64,000 nucleotides of DNA. It comes from Alteromonas macleodii (lineage in GTDB: Bacteria; Pseudomonadota; Gammaproteobacteria; Enterobacterales; Alteromonadaceae). This document shows, piece by piece, positions 1-9,584 of this stretch. Location: positions 4,157,105-4,221,104 of the forward strand of contig NZ_LR812090.1 of the NCBI RefSeq assembly GCF_903772925.1, written 5' to 3'. The stretch's first letter is position 1; each line of letters opens with the position of its first letter. A program made the translations under genes and the position numbers. Under the pieces are notes generated by a model. That model was not told the DNA's origin. It made no database searches and worked only from the letters and a program-made list of their open reading frames with translations.

Positions 1-100
1 TAGATAAGCTTTCTTAGCGTTATCTTTGAAAGGTAGCTACATAGAAGTTCACAGATGAATGTACAATGAGTAGAAGGCCTACTTGTTGAACATACCACTG

Positions 101-137
101 AAAAACGGCATTTACTTTTAGGTAGATGCCGTTTTTT
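101..137. terminator. Intrinsic terminator downstream of the molybdopterin oxidoreductase
   Basis: A-tract, 10-bp-plus stem with ACGGCAT/ATGCCGT arms, short loop and T-tract. The symmetry allows bidirectional use. It lies just past the stop codon of the minus-strand gene. Positions 1-100 hold nothing else that I recognise. Confidence 0.75.
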
Positions 138-143
138 ATATGC

Positions 144-2411
144 TTAACTTACTTTTTCTAGCTCAACAGGCACGCCATTTAACACTGCATTACCAGACAG
201 TTCGTCTACCTGTAAATCGTCAGTAAGTATGTTGGTGTTAACCCCAGGGTGCTGACTTGCCACAGACAGTTTAATACCTTTTTTATTGTGCCCCCATCCA
301 TGGGGAATAGATACCACGCCAGGCATAATTGCATCTGTGATTTCAGCCTCTATGGTTATCTGGCCGACCCGTGATTTCACGCATACCTCATCGCCATCTG
401 CAATGCCGTATTTTGCCCCATCATCAGGATGAATCTGGAGCGTACAGCGGTTGTTGCCTTTTACCATGCGAGGGCTGTTGTGCAACCACGAATTATTGGT
501 TTTAATATGCCGACGCCCTATTAAAACGAGGGGCTGATTTTGCGCTGAAACATAGTTCGTTTGTCCAAAGAAATGCGTGTTTACCCTGCTCAAATCAGCC
601 ATGAAGTAATCAAAGTCTAAGTGGATTTTCTTATCTTCGTGGAACAGGGCATGAGGCAAAGACGGTTGTAGCGGCCCTAAATCAATTCCGTGCGGGTGTG
701 CTTTAAGCATTTCAATCGACAGTCCGCCTTTCGGAACAGCAGTTGAACTTTCACTTGAATTTGCAGCAGCACCTTCTCTTTTGCTTGCTGCTCGACCATA
801 AAGACCTGCTTGCAACAAATCATCAACCACACCTTTAGGTTGCTTGTCCCAAAGCGAAGCATAGTGAGCTGTGCTTTTCCCATTTAGCGCATCGAGCCTT
901 TCTGCCAAAGATAAATAAATTTGCCAATCGGTAAGCTGATCTTCGTCAATGTCCACCACCGCTTCAGAGTACTTAGCGAAATTTCGCACAGCGAAGTTGT
1001 GAAAAACAATGTCGTAGTGGTCGCGTTCTAGCGCAGTTACTGGAGGAAGAATTACATCAGCATGGCGGGAAGTTTCGGTAACATAAAAGTCTACGGCAAC
1101 CATGAAGTCGAGTTGTGAAAACGCCTTATCAAGCTGCTCTGCATTGGGCGTAGTAACCACGGGATTGCCAGCACCTACTACCATGGCTTTAATTTGCCCG
1201 TCTCCGGGGGTTAGAATTTCTTCGGCTAAACACGCTACCGGGTACTCACCAGCAAACGCCGGAAGCCCCCTTACGCGAGAGCTAAACCCGCCCATACTGC
1301 CCCTACCTGAAACTGGCAGTACGTCAGCAGCCGGCTGGGTAAACATCATGCCACCTCGCTTATCTAAGTTTCCGGTAAGCATGTTAAACAGCATAATAAG
1401 ATACTGAGTGAGCGTGCCAAATGCTTGTACGCTGGCCCCCATCCTGCCATAGCAAACTGCAGACTCGGCATTGCAGAAATCCAAAACAAGCTGAATTATT
1501 TGTAAATCCGAAATACCGGTAAGCTCGCTGACTTTTTGTGGCGAGTAATCGCGAACGTATTTTTCAACCTCTTTTATATCCTCTGCATAAGGTAAAATTT
1601 CATCCACTTTGTACAATTGCTTTTCAAACAATACATGCAGCATAGCCAGTAGCAATAGCGCATCACTGCCTGGGCGAATAAAGTGATGTTCGCAGCTGAT
1701 ATCAGCGGTTTCACTGCGTTTAGGATCGATAACGACGACCGTCCCACCGCGTTTTTGAATACCCTTCAAACGCTTTTTCACGTTTGGCACCGTCATAATG
1801 CTGCCGTTGGATGCCAGCGGGTTCCCGCCGATGATCATAAAATGCTGGGTATGGTCGATATCTGGAATGGGAATTTGGGAGATATGACCAAACAGCCGTC
1901 TACTAACAATATGGTGTGGCAACTGGTCAACAGATGTAGCGGAATAACGGTTATGAGACTTAAGAGCGCGATAAAAATAAGGCCCGAATAAAATAGACCC
2001 CATATTATGCGCATTGGGATTACCTAAATACACACCAACCGCATTGTTACCGTGCGTCTGCTGGATGTGGTGTAGCTTGTTAGCAACCAAGTCAAAGGCT
2101 TCATCCCACCCGATTTCTTCCCAGGTGCAGTCTTCCCAGGCGCTGTCTTCCGATGCACTCGCCTCGCCGTTAAGTCTTACCCTTTTAACCGGGCGCTTCA
2201 GGCGATCAGTGTCGTCGTACAAATCTTTTAGCGCACTGGCTTTGGGGCAGATATGGCCTTGGCTAAAGGGGTTATCTTTATCCCCTTTTATTGACAGTAT
2301 TTGACGACCTTTCGTCGCTACCTCAATACCACACATTGCTTCACATAATGTACAAGTAGAGTAATGCAATTGTTGTTCAGCGTTGCTCACGGTAATTCCT
2401 ACACAATTCAT
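144..2411 (-). CDS. Molybdopterin-dependent oxidoreductase (formate dehydrogenase/DMSO reductase superfamily)
   Basis: Predicted cytoplasmic molybdenum enzyme of 755 residues; the substrate cannot be told from sequence. The N-terminus has the 4Fe-4S ligand set C20-x2-C23-x3-C27-x27-C55. The middle resembles the molybdopterin-binding domains (GNPLASNG, GNPVVTTPNAEQL, ADVILPPVTALERD). The last ~110 residues form the dinucleotide-binding domain, including SIPHGWGH. There is no Tat signal and no adjacent electron-transfer subunit. I see no obvious Cys or Sec at the usual Mo-ligand region (around YSATSVDQLPHH). Start is uncertain: the ATG at 2411 has no clear Shine-Dalgarno, whereas a GTG seven codons later (2390) is preceded by AGGA at good spacing. 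Family placement is firm; the specific reaction is unknown. Confidence 0.85.
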   Translation of the reverse strand: MNCVGITVSNAEQQLHYSTCTLCEAMCGIEVATKGRQILSIKGDKDNPFSQGHICPKASALKDLYDDTDRLKRPVKRVRLNGEASASEDSAWEDCTWEEIGWDEAFDLVANKLHHIQQTHGNNAVGVYLGNPNAHNMGSILFGPYFYRALKSHNRYSATSVDQLPHHIVSRRLFGHISQIPIPDIDHTQHFMIIGGNPLASNGSIMTVPNVKKRLKGIQKRGGTVVVIDPKRSETADISCEHHFIRPGSDALLLLAMLHVLFEKQLYKVDEILPYAEDIKEVEKYVRDYSPQKVSELTGISDLQIIQLVLDFCNAESAVCYGRMGASVQAFGTLTQYLIMLFNMLTGNLDKRGGMMFTQPAADVLPVSGRGSMGGFSSRVRGLPAFAGEYPVACLAEEILTPGDGQIKAMVVGAGNPVVTTPNAEQLDKAFSQLDFMVAVDFYVTETSRHADVILPPVTALERDHYDIVFHNFAVRNFAKYSEAVVDIDEDQLTDWQIYLSLAERLDALNGKSTAHYASLWDKQPKGVVDDLLQAGLYGRAASKREGAAANSSESSTAVPKGGLSIEMLKAHPHGIDLGPLQPSLPHALFHEDKKIHLDFDYFMADLSRVNTHFFGQTNYVSAQNQPLVLIGRRHIKTNNSWLHNSPRMVKGNNRCTLQIHPDDGAKYGIADGDEVCVKSRVGQITIEAEITDAIMPGVVSIPHGWGHNKKGIKLSVASQHPGVNTNILTDDLQVDELSGNAVLNGVPVELEKVS

Positions 2412-2566
2412 TGTTAATGATTTGTTATGAAATTAGCGATTATTGCTGTAATAGACAAGCATCACTGAAATTAATGGGAAGTGGAACTTTGTGATAGCCC
2501 CGCGAATTGAAATGTCGGTTAAATCACTCAATAAACCTTCTCACCAATTCACCGTGCAATTAAAAA

Positions 2567-2663
2567 TGCATTATATATAGTTCATAAAAGCGTAATCAGC
2601 GCCATAAGTAGCACAAAAAACAATATTAGTTTTGACTAGCCCACCTTCGTGCACTATATATAA
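2567..2663 (+). promoter_or_regulatory. Candidate operator repeats upstream of hipBA
   Basis: The sequence TGCAYTATATATAR occurs at 2567-2580 and again at 2650-2663, the second about 27 bases before the hipB start. HipB-type repressors normally autoregulate from repeated sites in this position. The assignment as operators is inference, because the sites are AT-rich and could equally contain -10 elements. Confidence 0.3.
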
Positions 2664-2690
2664 ATCATTAACAATCCAAATGGTTCATAT

Positions 2691-3038
2691 GTGACGCAAA
2701 TGCCAAAATCTGTAATCAGAAGTTACTCCCGTTATACCGAAGATGCGCTAACATTATTGGCAAAGCTGATTCGTGCCTCAAGACTTGAAAAGAAGATGAG
2801 TGCGCAGGAAGTTGCGGACCGCGCAGGCATTTCTAGAGGAATGCTTTCTCGCATAGAAAAGGCAGATCCTAAGTGCGAAATAGGAGCAACTTTTGAGGTA
2901 GCTAGAATCGTCGGTGTAACACTGTTTGAGGCAGAGCCGAGCCGACTTTCAATGCAGCTTAGGCAAATTGAAGAAAAGCTGGCGTTGCTACCCAAGAGTG
3001 CCCGAAAATCGAGTAAGGAAGTAATAGATGACTTCTAA
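2691..3038 (+). CDS. hipB: HipB-like XRE-family antitoxin/repressor
   Basis: 115-residue DNA-binding protein. Residues ~22-75 form a helix-turn-helix of the XRE type (LIRASRLEKKMSAQEVADRA followed by ISRGMLSRIEK), as in HipB antitoxins. It begins at GTG 2691; an in-frame ATG at 2700 is equally possible, and neither has a strong Shine-Dalgarno. The 3' end overlaps the hipA-like gene by 11 bases, which implies translational coupling. The expected role is to bind the kinase toxin and repress the operon. Residues ~85-115 form a charged tail that may contact the toxin (inference). Confidence 0.8.
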   Translation: MTQMPKSVIRSYSRYTEDALTLLAKLIRASRLEKKMSAQEVADRAGISRGMLSRIEKADPKCEIGATFEVARIVGVTLFEAEPSRLSMQLRQIEEKLALLPKSARKSSKEVIDDF

Positions 3039-4281
3039 AAAGAATTATAAAGAAGCATTCGTTTGGATTTGGCTACCTGAAGAAATCGAGCCTGTCGTGG
3101 CTGGCCGTCTTGCACCTAATGGTGACAACTTGATCTTCAACTACGGTAAAAGTTATTTAGAAAGAATTAAGGGTGCAGTGCCTATCTATGAACCTGAACT
3201 CCCCCTTCGCCTTGGCGCACTTCCTTTATTAGATGGGTTAAATATGCCAGGGTGTATTCGTGATAGCGCTCCAGATGCTTGGGGCAGACGCGTTATTATC
3301 AACCGACGCCTCGGGCATAAAGGTGATGGTATTGATACTGCTCAGCTAGATGAACTTACCTATCTTATGGAGTCAGGTTCTGACCGCATTGGAGCCTTAG
3401 ATTTTCAGCTTTCTCCTACCGAATACGTGCCGCGCTCTGTGAAGAGTGTCACCATAGAAGAATTGTTAGAATCTGCAGAGCGGGTTGAAAAAGGTATCCC
3501 CCTAACACCCGAGTTAGATCAAGCCCTGTTTCATGGAAGTTCGATTGGTGGCGCTCGCCCTAAAGCCCTAATTGAAGAAAACGGAACAAAATACATTGCA
3601 AAATTTTCCGCCAGTAATGACATCTACAGCGTCGTTAAGGCCGAGTACATTGCCATGCGATTGGCTAAGTTGGTAGGGCTTGATGTTGCACCGGTCAAGT
3701 TAGTCAAATCCGCGAATAAAGATGTACTGCTGGTAGAACGATTCGATCGTGTGGCTTCAGAGAAAGGCTGGAAAAGAAAATCTGTTGTATCTGCACTTAC
3801 CTTGTTTGCACTTGATGACATGATGGCGCGGTATGCAAGTTATGAGACACTTGCAGAAATTATTAGACACAGATTTACTAAACCGAAAGAAACACTTCGG
3901 GAGCTATTTTGCCGACTCACATTTAATGTTCTTTGTGGCAATACAGATGATCATGCTCGCAACCATGCAGCGTTTTGGAATGGCCATACTCTGGCATTAA
4001 CACCGGCCTATGATATTTGTCCTCAAGGTCGTACTGGAAACGAAGCGTCTCAGGCTATGCTAATTGTAGGTAACAATAAAATGAGCCAGCTCGCGACATG
4101 CCTGCAATCTGCGCACAACTTTCTGCTATCGAAAGAGGAAGCTAAGGCTATTTTTGAACGCCAAATTCAGATAATTGAAGACAGCTACGATGCAGTCTGT
4201 GCAGAAGCTGGACTATCCGAAATCGATAAGCGGTTGTTTTGGCAGCGACAGTTTCTAAATCCTTACTCTATGACGCTTTAG
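3028..4281 (+). CDS. hipA: HipA-like serine/threonine kinase toxin
   Basis: 417 residues, full length for the family. HipA kinases phosphorylate glutamyl-tRNA synthetase or other targets and induce growth arrest. Visible landmarks are the N-terminal HipA domain (~15-125), the Gly-rich loop GSSIGGARPKA (170-180), the candidate ATP-binding lysine in YIAKF (K192), the catalytic TDDHARNHA (306-314) and the metal-binding AYDIC (D329). All are intact, so the toxin looks active. It overlaps the antitoxin gene by 11 bases. A related Fic or CtkA kinase is unlikely given the TDDHARN signature. Confidence 0.88.
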   Translation: MTSKKNYKEAFVWIWLPEEIEPVVAGRLAPNGDNLIFNYGKSYLERIKGAVPIYEPELPLRLGALPLLDGLNMPGCIRDSAPDAWGRRVIINRRLGHKGDGIDTAQLDELTYLMESGSDRIGALDFQLSPTEYVPRSVKSVTIEELLESAERVEKGIPLTPELDQALFHGSSIGGARPKALIEENGTKYIAKFSASNDIYSVVKAEYIAMRLAKLVGLDVAPVKLVKSANKDVLLVERFDRVASEKGWKRKSVVSALTLFALDDMMARYASYETLAEIIRHRFTKPKETLRELFCRLTFNVLCGNTDDHARNHAAFWNGHTLALTPAYDICPQGRTGNEASQAMLIVGNNKMSQLATCLQSAHNFLLSKEEAKAIFERQIQIIEDSYDAVCAEAGLSEIDKRLFWQRQFLNPYSMTL

Positions 4282-4626
4282 CAATTATAGCAGCGCCGCT
4301 GTATTCCATTTAGCGCTGATAGTTTAAATCAGCTTCTGAATAGCGCTTTTACAGCAAGGTGTAATCGTGGTATTCAAAGGCTCATAGCATTGCTTACATA
4401 TAACCAACTAAATGCGAAACAAGCGCGAAAAGTAACGATTTTTGAAAATAGTGTAATGAAAGTTAAACGCTAAAATCGTGCTTACAATCGCATAAGCTAA
4501 ATGAATCTCTCCTACTTTGCAGTAAGATTAACCTTAGTTTTACAATTCAAGAGTACGTAGTGTCATGTTAAGTCATGTACTCTGATGTAGACAGAAAATA
4601 AATAACAAGCACTTGGAAACACCATT
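4282..4626. other. Intergenic region, hipA to amidohydrolase
   Basis: 345 bases, AT-rich, with no convincing ORF. It holds an inverted repeat with GAGTAC/GTACTC arms at 4551-4582 (arms 6 bp, spacer 20), about 45 bases before the next start. That is a possible operator, but the regulator is unknown. Confidence 0.4.
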
Positions 4627-7600
4627 ATGATAACGACAAAGAAACGCTTACTGGCCATGACGCTAGTAAGCGCTTTGGGCTTAGGCGTCGCACCTACTTT
4701 ATACGCCCAAAACGACAGTGAAGAAAAAACAGAATCCGAGCTTGAAACGTGGGAAGTCAGCAACCCACCTTATGCATTAAACGAAGTCACTATCAAAACA
4801 AACGAAACCACGTGGTCTAGCTTAGACGTTGCACCAAACGGCGAGTTTATGGTTTTTGACATGCTGGGCGACTTGTACAAAGTGAGCATGAGTGGTGGCG
4901 ATGCGACACCGCTGACCCAAGACTTCGCATGGAATATTCACCCTTCAATTTCTCCAGACGGTAAACAGATCGCATTTATCTCGGATAAAGATGGGTTAAG
5001 TAACGTATGGGTTATGGACATTGACGGTAGTAATCTTCGTCAGGTAACCAAAGAGAAAAGCAATCTTATCCACTCTCCTAAATGGAGCCCAGACGGCGAA
5101 TACCTAGTGGTAACCAAAGGCATCATGTCTAGCCGTAGTATTCCTGCGGGCGAGATATGGATGTACCACAAATCAGGTGGTGACGGCCTACAAATTAAAG
5201 CTCGTAACAGCGGAAAGCGCGACCAACAAAACATTGCTGACCCTGTATTCTCTCATGACGGCAAGTATATTTACTTTACCGAAAATACGGTTCCGGGCGC
5301 CCGCTTTGAATATAACCGCGACCCGTTAGAAGGCATTTTTGCTATCACTCGCTACGACCGCGAAACCGGCGAAGAGAGCCGCTATATTAGCGGTACGGGC
5401 GGCGCTGTGGTTCCTACGCCTTCACCTGACGGTAAATACATCGCTTTTGTGCGTCGCGTTAAAGATAGAACCGCGCTTTTCATTAAAGACATCAAGACAG
5501 GTGTAGAAACACCACTGACGTTAGAGCTAGAGCGAGATATGCAGGAAGGCTTTGGTTCGGAAGGTTACTTTGCCTACTTCGACTGGATGCCAGACAGCAG
5601 CGAAATCGTATATTGGACAGGCGGTAAATTTCACACCATCGACGTGAAAGATAAAACCACCAGCACCATGGACGTGACCGTTGAAGGCACGGTGAAATTT
5701 GCCGATGCACTGCGCTTTGATGTAGACGTTGCACCTGATGAATTCGACGTTCGCATGATCCGCTGGTCGCAAATGTCGCCCAACGGCAAAACCGTTCTAT
5801 TTCAAGCACTGGGTAAACTTTATGTGCGCGACGTTAAATCTGGCAAAATTAAGCGATTAACGAAACAAAACGATCACGACGAATACTATCCGCGCTTTTC
5901 TAACGACGGAAAGTCGATTGTTTATACGACATGGAATGACCAAGATTTGGGCACCGTTCGCGTGGTTTCTGCTCGTGGCGGGAAAGGAAAGGTTATTACC
6001 CAGCAGCCAGGTCACTACATTGAGCCGTCGTTCTCTGCCGATGGCGAGAAAGTGGTTTTCCGCAAATTTACGGGCGGCTACTTACTAGACCCCAAATACT
6101 CGGTTGAGCCAGGTATTTACGTAGCAGATCTTGAAGAAGACACCGTAGAAAAAGTATCTGAAGGCGGCTACAACGCGCATTTCGCGGGTAACGACGACCG
6201 AGTGTATTTCACCGAATCAGCGGGCGGCGAAGCTTACTACGAAACCCAGCTTTCAAGCGTTAACCTTAAGGGTAACGACAAGCGAACTCACCTTTACGGT
6301 GCAGATAAGGTAAGTGAGTACAAACTTTCACACGATAAGAAATGGGTTGCGTTTGTTTACCAGTTCAAAACGTACGTGGCGCCGTTTGTTGAAAATGGCA
6401 AGCGCATTACCATAGGCCCGAACATGACCTCACTGCCGGTAACGCAGCTTTCAAGCCGTGCAGGTGAATACTTAACGTGGTCGCCTGACAATAAAACCCT
6501 AAGCTGGTTTAACGGCCCTACGCTATTTAGCCGTTCACTTGATGAAGCCTTTGCCTTTGTTGATGGCGCAGCGGAATCCTTACCTGAGCCAGTAGCTGAA
6601 GGTATGGATTTGTCGTTTACCACCAAAGCTGACAAACCATCTGGTTACAAAGCCTTGGTTGGCGGTAAAGTGGTAACCATGCGCGATGCCGACAACACCC
6701 AAGAGGTGATTGAAGATGGCGTTGTGCTGATTAAAGACAACCGCATTGAAGCAGTGGGTAAACGTGGCGATGTGACCATTCCTGATGACGCCATGCAAAT
6801 AGACACCTCAGGTAAAACCATTATTCCAGGGCTTGTTGATGCGCACGCTCATGGTTCGCAAGGACGTAATGAGATTATTCCCCAGCAAAACTGGAGTCAG
6901 TACTCGAATGTGTCGTTCGGTGTAACAACCATTCACGACCCCTCAAACGACACGACAGAAATCTTTGCTGCGGCAGAATTACAGCGTAAAGGCGACATTG
7001 TTGCACCGCGTATCTATTCCACCGGCACGATTTTATACGGTGCGGAAGGGCTAGGTTACAAAGCGATTATCAACAACTACGAAGATGCCTACTTTCATGT
7101 AGAGCGCCTAAAAGAAGCCGGTGCTATTTCAGTGAAAAGCTACAACCAGCCCCGTCGTGACCAGCGTCAGCAAGTGCTGTGGGCAGCAAAAAATCAAGAG
7201 ATGATGGTAGTGCCTGAAGGGGGCGGTAAGCTTCAACAGAATCTGACTATGTTGGTAGATGGCCATACGGGCCTTGAGCACAGCATTCCTGTGGAAAAAG
7301 GCTACAGCGACGTCACTCAACTGTGGAAAGCCACTGAGTTTGGCTATACGCCGACCTTTGTTGTGTCGTACGGCGGCATGATGGGTGAAGAGTACTGGTA
7401 CGACAAAACTGAAGTCTGGAAGAACCCGCGTCTTCTTCGTTATACGCCGTCGACTATTCTAGATAGCCGTGCGATCCGCAGACCTACGGCTCCAGAAAAT
7501 CAGTACAACCACCAAAACGTAGCAAGCTACGCCAAAGAGCTTCGAGATAATGGGGTCAGTGTACATATTGGCGCTCACGGTCAGCGTGAAGGCTTAGCTG

Positions 7601-7962
7601 CTCACTGGGAACTGTGGATCATGGAGCAAGGTGGCTTCACGCCTTGGGAAGCACTACGCGGCGGCACTATTGATGGCGCGAAACACCTAGGCATGGGCAA
7701 AGATCTGGGCAGTATCGAAAAAGGTAAACTTGCTGACCTAGTAGTAATTGATGGCGATGTACTAAGCGACATTAGAAAGAGTGAATTCGTAGAATACACT
7801 GTACTAAATGGACGCATATACGAGTCGGCCACCATGAACGAAGTAGGCAGTAAGACAAAACGTAAACCGTTTTTCTTTGAGCAAGACAATGCCACCTTTA
7901 TGCCGCAACAAACGGCAGATGATGTGGAAGCGAAAGCGCACCACTATCATTGGGAGCATTAA
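4627..7962 (+). CDS. Secreted PD40 beta-propeller / amidohydrolase fusion protein
   Basis: 1111 residues with an N-terminal signal peptide (cleavage near TLYAQ-N, residue ~28), so periplasmic or exported. Residues ~50-640 carry repeated TolB/PD40-type blades (SPDGKQIAFIS, SPDGEYLVVTK, SPDGKYIAFVR, SNDGKSIVYTT, SADGEKVVFR). Residues ~670-1075 are an amidohydrolase domain with the metal motif VDAHAHG, a candidate lysine in ISVKSYN, histidines in GLEHS and HIGAHGQ, and the typical C-terminal LGSIEKGKLADLVVIDGD. Family members are often peptidase- or imidazolonepropionase-like, but I cannot name the substrate. It is a single-gene unit ended by the hairpin at 7981. Confidence 0.85.
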   Translation: MITTKKRLLAMTLVSALGLGVAPTLYAQNDSEEKTESELETWEVSNPPYALNEVTIKTNETTWSSLDVAPNGEFMVFDMLGDLYKVSMSGGDATPLTQDFAWNIHPSISPDGKQIAFISDKDGLSNVWVMDIDGSNLRQVTKEKSNLIHSPKWSPDGEYLVVTKGIMSSRSIPAGEIWMYHKSGGDGLQIKARNSGKRDQQNIADPVFSHDGKYIYFTENTVPGARFEYNRDPLEGIFAITRYDRETGEESRYISGTGGAVVPTPSPDGKYIAFVRRVKDRTALFIKDIKTGVETPLTLELERDMQEGFGSEGYFAYFDWMPDSSEIVYWTGGKFHTIDVKDKTTSTMDVTVEGTVKFADALRFDVDVAPDEFDVRMIRWSQMSPNGKTVLFQALGKLYVRDVKSGKIKRLTKQNDHDEYYPRFSNDGKSIVYTTWNDQDLGTVRVVSARGGKGKVITQQPGHYIEPSFSADGEKVVFRKFTGGYLLDPKYSVEPGIYVADLEEDTVEKVSEGGYNAHFAGNDDRVYFTESAGGEAYYETQLSSVNLKGNDKRTHLYGADKVSEYKLSHDKKWVAFVYQFKTYVAPFVENGKRITIGPNMTSLPVTQLSSRAGEYLTWSPDNKTLSWFNGPTLFSRSLDEAFAFVDGAAESLPEPVAEGMDLSFTTKADKPSGYKALVGGKVVTMRDADNTQEVIEDGVVLIKDNRIEAVGKRGDVTIPDDAMQIDTSGKTIIPGLVDAHAHGSQGRNEIIPQQNWSQYSNVSFGVTTIHDPSNDTTEIFAAAELQRKGDIVAPRIYSTGTILYGAEGLGYKAIINNYEDAYFHVERLKEAGAISVKSYNQPRRDQRQQVLWAAKNQEMMVVPEGGGKLQQNLTMLVDGHTGLEHSIPVEKGYSDVTQLWKATEFGYTPTFVVSYGGMMGEEYWYDKTEVWKNPRLLRYTPSTILDSRAIRRPTAPENQYNHQNVASYAKELRDNGVSVHIGAHGQREGLAAHWELWIMEQGGFTPWEALRGGTIDGAKHLGMGKDLGSIEKGKLADLVVIDGDVLSDIRKSEFVEYTVLNGRIYESATMNEVGSKTKRKPFFFEQDNATFMPQQTADDVEAKAHHYHWEH

Positions 7963-7980
7963 TCAAGAAAGCGCTAAACA

Positions 7981-8015
7981 AAAAGGGGCTTCACATTATG
8001 TGAAGCCCCTTTTAA
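7981..8015. terminator. Bidirectional intrinsic terminator
   Basis: A perfect 15-bp stem (AAAAGGGGCTTCACA and its complement) with a 3-base loop and T-tract sits between convergent genes. It serves both the amidohydrolase (+) and the HMG-CoA reductase (-). Confidence 0.88.
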
Positions 8016-8039
8016 TTTCAGTCAGTAAATCTATTCTTT

Positions 8040-9584
8040 TTATCTGTTTCGCCCATACTGTTCGTGTGACGAGACCCAGTCTGACGAACTAATGGCTGAG
8101 GCTAGCGATATCTCACCAGCCAGCACAACCGACGCCACGATTTCTGCAAATTTATACACCCGGTCGCGCCCGTAGCAGTCGAGCAATTCTAAGCACTCTC
8201 GCTGTGTGCCAATACCGGTACCGCCGCCATAAGTAGCCACAATAAGCGATGGTATGGTGATAGACACGTATAAATCGCCGTCGTCAGTTAGCTCTGAATA
8301 CATCATGGCCGCTGATGATTCAGATACGTTGGCTACGTCTTGCCCTGTTGCTATAAACATAGCGGTAATACCGTTTGGCGAATGAAGGCCGGTGTTATTC
8401 ACACCAGATAAGAAAGACCCTACTCCAGCCACACGGCCGTGATAATCGATTTGTTTAGGGTCAACACGCATTACCTCCAATAAATGCTCTCGTTTAATAG
8501 TGGCTTCTGCCGTAACCCGTTTGCCTCGCGTGCGCATAATGTTTATTTGAGAGGCTTTTTTGTCGGTAGCAAAATTAGATTCGAGATAAAAGTTCTCTAT
8601 TCCTTCGTAATGGTCGAGTATCCACCCGCAAGCCGCAAAAGTTGCGCGCCCAACCATGTTTTGTCCAGCAGCATCGCCGGTTTTAAAGTTAAACCGCAAA
8701 AACGCAAATTTATTCGATAGGAAGTGGTCGATATAAGTTAGCTTAGCCACGCTTGAGGTCGCTTCAGCTTCTTCTTTAATCTTTTCAAAGTTTGTTTTTA
8801 TCCACTTTACAAAGTCCCGTGCGCCACGGGCATTTTCAAAGATAAAAACTGGGGCTCGTTGCATGGCATCATCAACTACCGTAGCCGTCACGCCACCACT
8901 CATGTTAAGTAACTTCATACCTCGGTTGTAAGACGCCACAAGGGTGCCTTCAGTAGTTGCAAGTGGCACGACAAAATCACCTTGAGCGTGTTCGCCTTTT
9001 ATAGTCAACGGCCCAGCAATACCAATAGGAACCTGCGCCACGCCAATAAAATGCTCGATGTTGCCTTTAAGCGCTTGCGGGTCAATTGAGTACTTACCTA
9101 GGTGGTCAATTTTCTTTCCCGTCGCGCTTTCAAAATATTCTTGGCGTGTTTTTATAATGCTTTCGCCATAGTCATCCATATCGTCACGTGGAATAAAAGC
9201 ACTGCGTTGACCGGGCGCAGTAATATTATCTTCTACTTCAAATTTAAGCTTTCCAAATGGTGAAGCGGAAAAACAGATACCCAGCTTTCGTTTTTCAGGG
9301 CAAGGCGCTTCATCAATATCCAAGTGCACGGTAATAGTTTGACGCAAGCCAAACGGCTCGCCGTCCGAGTTGTTTAATGCATCCACGGAAATACAGGAAT
9401 CAGGCGTAAGCTGGAGTGAAATTTTGTCTTCAGGAATTTTTTCTCCATCAAGAGAAATCCACTTTACTTCCTTGATTGTCGCGTCTTTTAACCTGTTTTT
9501 AAGAGAAAAAGATAAGCCTTTATTTGTCTTAGTGAGGCTTGCACGCGTGTAAAGTTGCTTTAAAAGTATGCTGGGTACAAACAT
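8040..9584 (-). CDS. Hydroxymethylglutaryl-CoA reductase, class I-like
   Basis: 514 residues. HMG-CoA reductase interconverts HMG-CoA and mevalonate. Catalytic residues can be placed against class I enzymes: Glu212 in ATTEGTLVAS, Lys342 in TDKKASQIN, Asp416 in GQDVAN and His507 in SSHEQYGRNR. The C-terminal His-containing tail is typical of class I. Residues ~1-125 form an extra beta-rich domain outside the catalytic fold, with no membrane segments. The start has a good Shine-Dalgarno (AAGGACG). No other mevalonate-pathway gene is nearby. Gammaproteobacteria normally use the MEP route, so its metabolic role here is unclear. Confidence 0.9.
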   Translation of the reverse strand: MFVPSILLKQLYTRASLTKTNKGLSFSLKNRLKDATIKEVKWISLDGEKIPEDKISLQLTPDSCISVDALNNSDGEPFGLRQTITVHLDIDEAPCPEKRKLGICFSASPFGKLKFEVEDNITAPGQRSAFIPRDDMDDYGESIIKTRQEYFESATGKKIDHLGKYSIDPQALKGNIEHFIGVAQVPIGIAGPLTIKGEHAQGDFVVPLATTEGTLVASYNRGMKLLNMSGGVTATVVDDAMQRAPVFIFENARGARDFVKWIKTNFEKIKEEAEATSSVAKLTYIDHFLSNKFAFLRFNFKTGDAAGQNMVGRATFAACGWILDHYEGIENFYLESNFATDKKASQINIMRTRGKRVTAEATIKREHLLEVMRVDPKQIDYHGRVAGVGSFLSGVNNTGLHSPNGITAMFIATGQDVANVSESSAAMMYSELTDDGDLYVSITIPSLIVATYGGGTGIGTQRECLELLDCYGRDRVYKFAEIVASVVLAGEISLASAISSSDWVSSHEQYGRNR

